Shown here: positions 1 through 5,911 of the stretch, piece by piece
Layout: each line of letters opens with the position of its first letter
Numbering within the stretch: the first letter of the stretch is position 1
Origin: Actinomycetes bacterium
GTDB taxonomy: Bacteria > Planctomycetota > Phycisphaerae > JAACET01
NCBI GenBank assembly: GCA_030631725.1
Contig: DAOVKO010000101.1
Location: 1-7,359 of the forward strand
Direction: 5' to 3'
DNA: 7,359 bases
Made by a program: the position numbers and the translations under genes
Notes under the pieces: model-generated
Told to the model about the DNA's origin: nothing
What the model saw: the letters and a program-made list of their open reading frames with translations, nothing else
Databases searched by the model: none

Positions 1-266
1 ATAGCCCCAACACCGTTGACGCCGCCAGGGAGAAGCACGTCCCTGTTATCGAAAAGACCGCCACTGGCCTAAAGGTCAAGGTCGGCAGCGTCCCCCACCC
101 CATGGAAGAGAAGCACTACATCGAGTGGATCGAACTCCTGGCCGACGGACGAGTCTACCGCCAGTTCCTCAATCCCGGCGACGCTCCCGAGGCCGACTTT
201 GCCATCCATGCCGACGATATCTCCGCTCGCGCCTACTGCAACATCCACGGACTATGGCAGGGCTAA
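1..266 (+). CDS. dfx: Superoxide reductase (desulfoferrodoxin family), C-terminal part
   Basis: This is the 3' end of a gene cut by the left window edge; the reading frame starts at base 3 and gives 87 residues before a TAA stop. Superoxide reductase reduces superoxide to hydrogen peroxide in the cytoplasm without making oxygen, using a mononuclear Fe(His)4(Cys) centre. All five expected iron ligands are visible in their family spacing: His12 in the EKHVPVIE motif, His32 and His38 in HPMEEKH, and Cys79 and His82 in CNIHG. The conserved Glu10-Lys11 pair before the first His, which assists catalysis, is also present. The stretch SPNTVDAAREKHVPVIEK is typical of the join between the N-terminal desulforedoxin-like domain and the catalytic domain. 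The N-terminus is missing, so one-iron and two-iron types cannot be told apart. The codons are GC-rich like most of the window. Family assignment is firm; the symbol is less so. Confidence 0.93.
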   Translation, partial: SPNTVDAAREKHVPVIEKTATGLKVKVGSVPHPMEEKHYIEWIELLADGRVYRQFLNPGDAPEADFAIHADDISARAYCNIHGLWQG

Positions 267-285
267 CCAGCCCTGTCCCAAAACG

Positions 286-359
286 CGTCCCCGGCAGGAT
301 TCGAACCTGCAACCTTCGGCTCCGGAGGCCGACGCGCTATCCAATTGTGCCACGGGGAC
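286..359 (-). tRNA. tRNA-Arg (anticodon CCG)
   Basis: The reverse complement folds as a cloverleaf of 74 bases. The acceptor arm GTCCCCG/CGGGGAC pairs fully, the anticodon stem TCGGC/GCCGA encloses the loop CTCCGGA with anticodon CCG, and the T arm GCAGG/CCTGC carries the loop TTCGAAT. The discriminator is G, and no CCA is encoded. The D stem GCAC/GCGC has one A-C mismatch. It reads CGG codons. It lies downstream of, and on the same strand as, the radical SAM gene, and its 3' end faces the 3' end of the superoxide reductase gene. Confidence 0.96.
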
Positions 360-423
360 TTTTCTCTACCAAGGCCTTGAGCCGCTAAATCCCGCCACGG
401 CCCAGACCCAGCTTACTCCTTAT

Positions 424-452
424 AGCATACCTCCCGCCTTATCCTGGTTCAA
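424..452 (-). promoter_or_regulatory. Possible sigma-70 promoter for tRNA-Arg
   Basis: On the minus strand, TTGAAC (447-452) is followed after 17 bases by TATGCT (424-429). Each matches the consensus at four of six positions. The predicted transcript would start about 58 bases before the tRNA 5' end. The position after the stop of the radical SAM gene would give the tRNA its own promoter. The match is moderate and could be chance. Confidence 0.35.
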
Positions 453-572
453 TGTTTTTACAAACCCCCCGAAGCTTTTTGGCCCGCTCCCCGTCCATAT
501 CTCCCAGAATCACTCCACCGACATCCGCCGCGCCCCCGCTTTCACCGGCCGCCCCAACGCCCCCAGGCTGTA

Positions 573-2423
573 CTACTCTGCGAAGTCCCGGTCCCGACTG
601 GTCGGGAGGACGAAGCACGAGCGTCCTGGGGGGCCTTCGAGAGCCGATTCGATAAGATCGATATACGGTGAGCCCGGCCGACGGAACTTTTCCGGCCAAC
701 CACTAAATCGCTCTATCGGACCGCGCCAAAGCCGCCAGATGTGTCCCTTCAGCTTCCAGGCTGTCAGGGCCAAGGCAATGATACCCCAAAGTTGCTGCTG
801 GCAGCGATGTACGCCTAGTGGTCGCCACCTATCTAATAGAGCCCGGACTAAGTTCCGCGGATTATAGAAAGCGGCATATCCACGTAGCAGATTAACCTGT
901 GTGCGCCAGGCATCTGCATCTGGACGATCAGAGGCCGCCACATGATTGCCGTCGTACTCTGCGTCCTCGAGCTTGTGCCCGCCGACACATTCATATACCA
1001 GCCCGCTGGTAAAGGCCTCGTTGACCCATTTTGAGCCCATTACCGGAAGAGCAATCGTAATCTGCAAGCCCACCGCACCGGACTTAAACAGAAAGTGCAC
1101 CTGATCAATCAGGCCCCGAAGCTGCCTCTGTGAATGAAGCGGCTGGTCCTCGTGGTGCATCAGCATAGCCATGGGACGGATCTTGTTGGCTATCATCTCG
1201 GCGAATAATACCTCCGTCATACCAGGAGCCTGCCCCTTATCAATAAGTCTGGCGGACAGATCTTCCACTCCCAGCCAGATAGCGGTGAGCCCCGCCCTTC
1301 TGGCCACAGGCAGCAGATCGCGGTTCTTGTACAAATCGATCACCGTAGATTCAGTTCGAAAGCGAATTTGTCGGCCCAAGGGTCGCCCATCAATCTGCGT
1401 CGAAGCCATCACCTCTAACAACTCTCGGGTGTACTTGCGCCTATTGAAGAAGTTGTCGTCCGTACCGAAGAAACGACGTGTACCCATGTGACGGTAGCAG
1501 TCGATGAATTCCTCAATCACCCGCTGCGGGCTTTTCTGCCGCAAGCTGCGCTGGTTGTAAGCGGGAATGGGACAATAGTGGCAATGGAATTTGCAACCGC
1601 GTGTTACCAGCACAGTGGCGGTCATTGGGGGCCGACAAACCTTATCGAGCCCCATCGCCTCCTTCGACAGTGTAGCCCGGCTGTGTGGCCCTTCAAGCGT
1701 ACGAAATCCCGTGCTGGGCAAGGGCAAATCATCCAGGTCGCGCATCAACCTTTGGGGCCCGGTGTTCACCAGGTTTTTCCCGTCGTGACGAGAGTCCAAG
1801 GCATATACCAACCCTGGGATTCCAGCCAGGGCCCCTGCCTGCCGGGCGCGTTTGAACGCTGCCAGCATCGTTCCCTGGCCCCCACCGAAATCCGCCAGTA
1901 CCGTCAGCAACTCCAGCAGAACCGGTTCTTCACCAGTGACGGCGACGTCAGCACCAATCTGCCCATCAGGGCCGAGCCCGAAATAGTCGAATGGTTCATA
2001 ACATGCCTTGGGCCCCCCGGTGATGATTAACGGACGCCCATTATCCAGCTTCCAGGCATCCTCGATCAAGCGATATGACGGGGCTGAGTGAACTTGCACG
2101 CTGGAGACAAGAAGCATATCGATTTTGGCGCCGTCGATTTGGGCGAGGCTAGGTTTGATTCTCGGGTTCCAGTATTGATATACGAAGCGGGTCTTTTGCA
2201 ATCCGGCATCGTAAAGAGCAGCCCCCACCGATCGCGGGCCACAAGGCACCATATACCAGGCGATATGAATGAAAGGCAGCAGCCGCGTACGCTGGTCGAA
2301 CGCCGATACCACCAGGCAGCGCACCTCTGCTAATTGCCTCTTGGAACGCAGGATTCCTTCGAGAGACCGGTATCGGCCCGCCGGCAAAAAACGATCCTCG
2401 ATTTTGCGATGCGGCAATTCCAC
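573..2423 (-). CDS. Radical SAM protein with cobalamin-binding-like N-terminal domain
   Basis: A 616-residue protein with a GTG start. A Shine-Dalgarno GAGGA sits about 9 bases upstream of that start. Residues about 40-175 look like the Rossmann-type B12-binding domain found in front of many radical SAM enzymes, with GADVAVTGEE (157-166) and IITGGPKA (133-140) as landmarks. The radical SAM core follows: Cys277, Cys281 and Cys284 form the CxxxCxxC motif that binds the 4Fe-4S cluster and SAM, and GTDDNFF (320-326) and WLGVED (383-388) fit later strands of the barrel. The C-terminal region (about 500-616) is rich in Trp and Arg and has no motif I can name. The usual DxHxxG cobalamin motif is absent. 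The family includes methyltransferases and other enzymes of varied chemistry, so no substrate can be given. The gene stands alone between two tRNA genes, with no partner that hints at a pathway. It is cytoplasmic: no signal peptide or clear membrane segment. Confidence 0.88.
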   Translation of the reverse strand: MELPHRKIEDRFLPAGRYRSLEGILRSKRQLAEVRCLVVSAFDQRTRLLPFIHIAWYMVPCGPRSVGAALYDAGLQKTRFVYQYWNPRIKPSLAQIDGAKIDMLLVSSVQVHSAPSYRLIEDAWKLDNGRPLIITGGPKACYEPFDYFGLGPDGQIGADVAVTGEEPVLLELLTVLADFGGGQGTMLAAFKRARQAGALAGIPGLVYALDSRHDGKNLVNTGPQRLMRDLDDLPLPSTGFRTLEGPHSRATLSKEAMGLDKVCRPPMTATVLVTRGCKFHCHYCPIPAYNQRSLRQKSPQRVIEEFIDCYRHMGTRRFFGTDDNFFNRRKYTRELLEVMASTQIDGRPLGRQIRFRTESTVIDLYKNRDLLPVARRAGLTAIWLGVEDLSARLIDKGQAPGMTEVLFAEMIANKIRPMAMLMHHEDQPLHSQRQLRGLIDQVHFLFKSGAVGLQITIALPVMGSKWVNEAFTSGLVYECVGGHKLEDAEYDGNHVAASDRPDADAWRTQVNLLRGYAAFYNPRNLVRALLDRWRPLGVHRCQQQLWGIIALALTAWKLKGHIWRLWRGPIERFSGWPEKFRRPGSPYIDLIESALEGPPGRSCFVLPTSRDRDFAE

Positions 2424-2652
2424 TATTGTTTTCCTCAGCCCAGCAGCTTCCCTGGAGTGGAGATCTCCTTATCTCGCTCACATTCCCTGATATCAGTCTA
2501 CCACAAGTGCTAAGCTGTCTCCTAAGACATTTTTCCACTGGAACTTTGCCCGACACCAATAGCCGGATATGCCCCTCCACTGGACCCAAACCATCCGAAG
2601 CCACGCTCTCCAATCCCCTTGCTAACAAAGCCCAGGATGATCAGCAGGCCCC

Positions 2653-2681
2653 TTGACACTCGCCCCCTCTCCAGATAGATT
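2653..2681 (+). promoter_or_regulatory. Sigma-70 type promoter of tRNA-Cys
   Basis: A perfect -35 box TTGACA (2653-2658) is followed after 17 bases by TAGATT (2676-2681), which matches the -10 consensus at four of six positions. Transcription would begin near 2688, about 5 bases before the mature tRNA-Cys 5' end. Spacing and position make this the best-supported promoter in the window. Confidence 0.75.
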
Positions 2682-2692
2682 TGCTTGCCGTT

Positions 2693-2765
2693 GGCGGCGT
2701 AGCCAAGTGGCCTAAGGCGACGGATTGCAAATCCGTTATCGTCGGTTCGAATCCGACCGCCGCCT
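2693..2765 (+). tRNA. tRNA-Cys (anticodon GCA)
   Basis: A 73-base cloverleaf with the acceptor arm GGCGGCG/CGCCGCC, anticodon stem ACGGA/TCCGT around the loop TTGCAAA (anticodon GCA at 2727-2729), and T arm GTCGG/CCGAC with loop TTCGAAT. The discriminator base is U, an identity element of tRNA-Cys. CCA is not encoded. A T-rich run (CTTTTCTTT) follows directly and may help end transcription. Confidence 0.97.
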
Positions 2766-2944
2766 CTTTTCTTTCCCCACCGGCTCCAAAAACGCACATT
2801 TCGTGTTCTCAGATCCCATAATGCCTCAAAAACCTAAAGATTTAGCCTCCCTGCGGTCGATACCCTCACAGACGCTCCGACGCTGCCTCAGGGCCGTCGG
2901 CTCAGCGTGCCCACCGGACACGGTTATTCAATGAAGGGTTGCTT

Positions 2945-3112
2945 ATGGCTTGTCCATACATAGACCAAAAAAACCCCGACTGCCAAAAGCACATGTGTCT
3001 GGACCGCCTGGACGAGGCCATTACCATTTGCGGCCATGAGTACGAAAACTGTGAAATCTTCAAACGCCTACAGGCTCAGCCCAAGCCCCAGCTCGCCGCC
3101 CAGCACGGATAG
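2945..3112 (+). CDS. Small Cys-rich protein, 55 residues
   Basis: Too short for ordinary ORF cut-offs but convincing. An ATG at 2945 has an AAGGG ribosome site about 7 bases upstream, and the frame runs to TAG at 3110-3112. The protein begins MACPYIDQKNPDC and has five cysteines (3, 13, 18, 29, 36) within its first 36 residues, plus His16 and His31. That is a pattern suited to binding zinc or an iron-sulfur cluster, or to disulfides. There is no signal peptide, so a cytoplasmic metal-binding role is more likely. The last 15 residues are Gln/Pro-rich and look like a tail. It overlaps the start of xerD by 77 bases in a different frame, so the two are probably transcribed together and may be translationally coupled. 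I do not recognise a named family and assign no function. Confidence 0.68.
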   Translation: MACPYIDQKNPDCQKHMCLDRLDEAITICGHEYENCEIFKRLQAQPKPQLAAQHG

Positions 3113-4013
3113 CTCCCCAGTCCAGGCCCGGCAGCTCCTGCGGGATTTCCTCACTTGGCTTCGAATCGAGCGGGCCTTGGCCCAAAACACCGTCCAGGCC
3201 TACCGACGCGATTTGTCCTTCCTCCTCGACCTCTACCGCTCTGAATCTCCCGACGAATCCCTACCCCAATGGCTCAGCCCCGCCACCATCGCCAAGTTCA
3301 TCCGCCTGCTCAGCGAGAAAGGCCTCTGTGAGACCAGCCAGGCCCGGCATCTCGCCGCCCTGCGGACCTTCTGTCGCTATCTGGTGATCATAGGGGAGTT
3401 ACCCAGAAGCCCGGCGGAGGTCATCTCTCAGCCGCGCCGCTGGCACCGCCTGCCGAAGGTGCTCAGCCCTGAGCGTGTGCGGGAGCTATTGGCCGGGCCG
3501 GACGGTTCGACCAGCCTGGACCTTCGCGACCGAGCCCTGCTCGAGTTGGCCTACGCCACGGGCATGAGGGCCGAGGAGTTGGCCAATCTCAAGACCGCCG
3601 ACATCAACTTCCGCATCGGTTATCTGCGATGTATCGGCAAAGGCTCACGCGAACGAGTCATCCCCATTGGCTCCAAGGCCTCCCAGGCCCTCCAGGAATA
3701 CTTCCACAAGGCCCGCCCAGACCCCCAGAATACCCCCCCCGAATTCTTCCTCTCTCGCCAGCATTTGCCGCTTTCGCGGATCGACATCTTCCGCATCGTC
3801 AAGAAACACGCCCGCAAGGCCGGCCTGGCCGGCACATTATCCCCCCACACGCTTCGCCACAGTTTCGCCACTCACCTGCTCGCCGGCGGTGCCGATCTCC
3901 GCTCCGTTCAAGAAATGCTCGGCCACGTCGACGTGGCCACCACCCAGATCTACACTCACGTCGACATCTCCCGCCTGAAAAAAGTCCACCATAAGTTCCA
4001 TCCGCATGGATAG
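3036..4013 (+). CDS. xerD: Tyrosine recombinase XerD
   Basis: A 325-residue tyrosine recombinase. XerC/XerD pairs resolve chromosome dimers at dif by cutting DNA through a Tyr-phosphate bond. The N-terminal SAM-like core-binding domain spans about residues 29-120 (FLTWLRIERALAQNTVQAY is typical). The catalytic domain follows with all six active residues: Arg178 (ATGMRAEEL), Lys202 (GKGSRER), His271 and Arg274 (HTLRH), His297 (LGH) and the nucleophile Tyr306 (IYTHVD). The C-terminal VHHKFHPH resembles XerD more than XerC. The usual length is about 300 residues; the extra 28 at the front are Ser/Pro-rich and lie inside the upstream Cys-rich gene. The start is uncertain: ATG 3036 has only a distant GAGG, but the one later alternative before the domain is GTG at 3051. 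A run of eight C bases (3733-3740) lies in the gene. A mobile-element integrase is possible but less likely given the housekeeping-like sequence. Confidence 0.9.
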   Translation: MSTKTVKSSNAYRLSPSPSSPPSTDSSPVQARQLLRDFLTWLRIERALAQNTVQAYRRDLSFLLDLYRSESPDESLPQWLSPATIAKFIRLLSEKGLCETSQARHLAALRTFCRYLVIIGELPRSPAEVISQPRRWHRLPKVLSPERVRELLAGPDGSTSLDLRDRALLELAYATGMRAEELANLKTADINFRIGYLRCIGKGSRERVIPIGSKASQALQEYFHKARPDPQNTPPEFFLSRQHLPLSRIDIFRIVKKHARKAGLAGTLSPHTLRHSFATHLLAGGADLRSVQEMLGHVDVATTQIYTHVDISRLKKVHHKFHPHG

Positions 4014-4044
4014 CTGTCTGCAATACCGCTTCCGCAGACAGCTA
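4011..4044 (+). terminator. Long hairpin at the end of xerD, possible terminator
   Basis: An 11-bp perfect inverted repeat, TAGCTGTCTGC (4011-4021) and GCAGACAGCTA (4034-4044), encloses a 12-base loop. The first arm includes the xerD stop codon. A second inverted repeat, GCAGGCGA/TCGCCTGC (4047-4054 and 4070-4077), follows at once. Neither has a good T run, so intrinsic termination is uncertain; transcript-end protection or a barrier between convergent transcripts would also fit. Confidence 0.45.
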
Positions 4045-4046
4045 GA

Positions 4047-4077
4047 GCAGGCGAACAGCTCTCAACTGCTCGCCTGC
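4047..4077 (+). repeat. Second inverted repeat downstream of xerD
   Basis: GCAGGCGA and TCGCCTGC form an 8-bp stem around a 15-base loop. An overlapping alternative, GAGCAG (4045-4050) with CTGCTC (4066-4071), could form instead, so the RNA may have two competing folds. It stands 3 bases after the first hairpin. Confidence 0.5.
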
Positions 4078-4170
4078 GGTCTACTTTCTACTGCTCTACT
4101 GTTCAAGTGCTTATCTGCTTCTTACCTTCCCAATAACAAATAACTGATGACTAATAACCAATTCTGCCTG

Positions 4171-4190
4171 TCATTCCCGCGAAAGCGGGC
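4171..4190. repeat. Short palindromic repeat unit with GAAA loop
   Basis: CCCGC (4176-4180) and GCGGG (4185-4189) close a GAAA tetraloop, giving a very stable small hairpin preceded by TCATT. The same TCATTCCCGCGAAAGCGGG core is, from general knowledge, a widely scattered intergenic repeat in several bacterial groups. It lies 4 bases beyond the stop codon of the cyclase-like gene on the minus strand and could act there as a weak terminator or 3'-end stabiliser. Only one copy is in the window. Confidence 0.45.
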
Positions 4191-4193
4191 TTA

Positions 4194-4949
4194 TCACCGC
4201 TCTAGCGCTAATCCAGCCTTCTGATTTTCCTTATCGAAAAGTTTTTTAAGTGGCGGGCAATTCTTCAACATGAATTTTTTAGTGTTGTCGTATTTGCCTC
4301 TGGCTTCCTCAGGGGCCTCCTGTTCCATCTGAACAAGAGCGTTCCACAGGTAATAATCTCCTGTTGTTTTGATATTAGTATTCTTATTATACTTGTCTAA
4401 TCTCCAGGCTAACAATTTTCGTTTTTCGTCTCCTCTATAGGGCACTTCATATTCTGCATAGGTTCTGCCAACAAGACCTATTAGTTCTTCACATTTATGT
4501 TGTTCAAGCAACGGAAGTATTTCTGGCGTCAAAACAAACCCGATCCAGTTCTGGTTTTCTGCATAGTCATATGCCTCTATGATCGCTTCACCAAGAAAGA
4601 TATCATGTTCTGTGTCAGCATAACAGCCACCTAGCGTAAGAGCTCCTCTCAAAGGTATGCCTTTGCATATCATATCCCTAAAGAATGTTGTAGACAATCT
4701 GTAGATGTCCATAAATGGTTTCTCAACATCATCTTGCTCCAACTTGACGCAAAACAAGAATGTGTCTGAAAACCATTGATAGATCATCGTGTCAGGATCG
4801 TAGTAACCCCCTGTTTTCCTGTAAATATTCTTGATTGCGTCTCTATAGAGAAAAAGTACAGAAGCTAAAGACGTGTTTTTTACATATTCCTTAAAACCAA
4901 GAAAGTCGAAGTACGCAACAAAATATTGGTCATAAGTGTCTTGATACAC
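4194..4949 (-). CDS. Class III nucleotide-cyclase-like protein
   Basis: A 251-residue soluble protein. The start is GTG at 4949: an in-frame TAG lies just upstream and overlaps a ribosome site TTAGGA, with 7 bases between AGGA and the start. The layout follows the class III adenylate/guanylate cyclase fold. YFDFLGFK has Asp15 at the first metal position, FSDTFLF has Asp62 at the second, 47 residues later, and IPLRGALTLGG (98-108) matches the RIGIHTG strand. GEAIIEAYDYAE (120-131) corresponds to the GxxVNxAxR helix, but the Asn and Arg used for catalysis are replaced by Ile124 and Asp128. It may therefore be an inactive relative, or make a product by different chemistry. The C-terminal 80 residues are helical and charged. 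The gene is AT-rich compared with purB, pyrE and xerD, which suggests transfer. It lies downstream of a nuclease gene on the same strand. Fold assignment is by motif reading only. Confidence 0.72.
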   Translation of the reverse strand: MYQDTYDQYFVAYFDFLGFKEYVKNTSLASVLFLYRDAIKNIYRKTGGYYDPDTMIYQWFSDTFLFCVKLEQDDVEKPFMDIYRLSTTFFRDMICKGIPLRGALTLGGCYADTEHDIFLGEAIIEAYDYAENQNWIGFVLTPEILPLLEQHKCEELIGLVGRTYAEYEVPYRGDEKRKLLAWRLDKYNKNTNIKTTGDYYLWNALVQMEQEAPEEARGKYDNTKKFMLKNCPPLKKLFDKENQKAGLALER

Positions 4950-5085
4950 AGCAAGTTCCTAAGACTTGTGTTCCGAGGAATCTCGTCCTTTCGTCCCTAC
5001 TGGATAAACTCAACTCTGCTGAGCCGATATCTGCCCTACTTGGCTTCTCATCGGTCTTTTATCTTATTATGTCACTTTCTACAGG

Positions 5086-5892
5086 CTATAGACCCGTTGG
5101 GGTTATTAATACTTTCACCAATAGCCCGCTATCATCTCGACTAAGATCGTTTTCAATACCTCTTGGATTAGTAATCTTGCCTTCTGGATCATATACAAAA
5201 CAGAAAAGTGTTTTGCAGTCCGGATGTGCTTTATATTTTGCAATGTCTATTATTAACTGTTCTCCAAGTTCTTTAGTGTTGAGTGTCTTACGAGTTTTCT
5301 TGGTTTCGATAACGATTTGTTCTTGTTTCAGAAGAAAGTCTGTTCTTGAACAACTACCAGCATAGCTCGGCGTCCACTCCTCCGCCCTGATGTCATCAAA
5401 GCGCAAAGTTAGCAACGCATGCAATAAATCCTGAACATCATATTCGTCATTAACGTCTAACGTCCCTCTGTTATCATGGCGAGACCTTAATTGTCTTACT
5501 ACATGATGGAATCTCCTACATAGATTTTCAATGATTGAAATTGGATCAGACGAAAACTCGCTACTATTTGAAGTAGCAGTTTGCGTTATGATTTCCGGAC
5601 ACTGTTGAACACGGCCGATGACCTTTAAAACCTGTTGATACCCAACATGAGTATGCATGGTTCGGCCTGTGAGAAAACCAGCTTCTATATAGTTTTTGCA
5701 TTTGGCTGTGGCTCCGTGTGAGAGCTCTACTTCAATCTCTTCAGATCCAAGAACCTGTTCGACAACAGGCTCGAGTTCGCCGTAAAGGCGACTCAGTTTG
5801 TCATGGTCAGCTTCAGAATATTTTCTTTGCAGATATTTCAGACATTCTTCCTTAAATTCTTCGAACTTGGCAAGTACTTCGTTATGATCCAT
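5086..5892 (-). CDS. PD-(D/E)XK nuclease, DpnII/MboI-like C-terminal domain
   Basis: A 268-residue protein with an ATG start; GGAG lies about 11 bases upstream. The C-terminal domain (about 123-268) matches what I recall of the Pfam REase_DpnII-MboI family: RRFHHVVRQLRSRH (126-139), DEYDVQDLLHALL (149-161), EEWTPSYAGSCSRTD (171-185) and HPDCKTLFCFVYDPEG (223-238). Asp185 and Glu196-x-Lys198 in VIETKK form the PD-(D/E)XK metal site, and Gln212 in GEQLIIDI fits the usual following helix. DNA is the expected substrate from the family, but the specificity is unknown. The N-terminal 120 residues are highly charged and helical at first (1-50), then contain CKNYIEAGFLTGRT; I do not recognise this part, and it may sense or bind a ligand. 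No methyltransferase is next to it, unlike ordinary restriction systems. It starts 19 bases after the pyrE stop, so it may be read through from purB-pyrE, yet its AT-rich codons differ sharply from theirs. Confidence 0.82.
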   Translation of the reverse strand: MDHNEVLAKFEEFKEECLKYLQRKYSEADHDKLSRLYGELEPVVEQVLGSEEIEVELSHGATAKCKNYIEAGFLTGRTMHTHVGYQQVLKVIGRVQQCPEIITQTATSNSSEFSSDPISIIENLCRRFHHVVRQLRSRHDNRGTLDVNDEYDVQDLLHALLTLRFDDIRAEEWTPSYAGSCSRTDFLLKQEQIVIETKKTRKTLNTKELGEQLIIDIAKYKAHPDCKTLFCFVYDPEGKITNPRGIENDLSRDDSGLLVKVLITPTGL

Positions 5893-5911
5893 TTTAGCTT
5901 AGCTCCGAGCC

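Noticed and set aside
125..388. Plus-strand ORFs crossing the superoxide reductase gene and the tRNA-Arg locus (e.g. with GRIRTCNLRLRRP)
   Set aside because: They read the wrong frame of superoxide reductase and then the antisense of the tRNA; GRIRTC-type peptides are a known artefact of translating tRNA complements.
439..699. Minus-strand ORF of 86 codons overlapping the end of the radical SAM gene
   Set aside because: Mostly inside the radical SAM gene in another frame, low-complexity Gly/Ala/Arg content, no ribosome site.
1488..2030. Long plus-strand ORF of 180 codons
   Set aside because: Antisense shadow of the radical SAM gene, which has clear motifs and a ribosome site.
2522..2797. 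Minus-strand ORF of 91 codons with GGGRIRTDDNGFAIRRL
   Set aside because: It is antisense to tRNA-Cys, the same artefact, and no ribosome site or homology supports the rest.
2821..2934. Possible 37-residue peptide starting at ATG 2821
   Set aside because: No ribosome site and no recognisable pattern.
3620..4023. Several ORFs on both strands inside xerD
   Set aside because: Shadows of a GC-rich gene; rich in Arg and Pro, with no motif.
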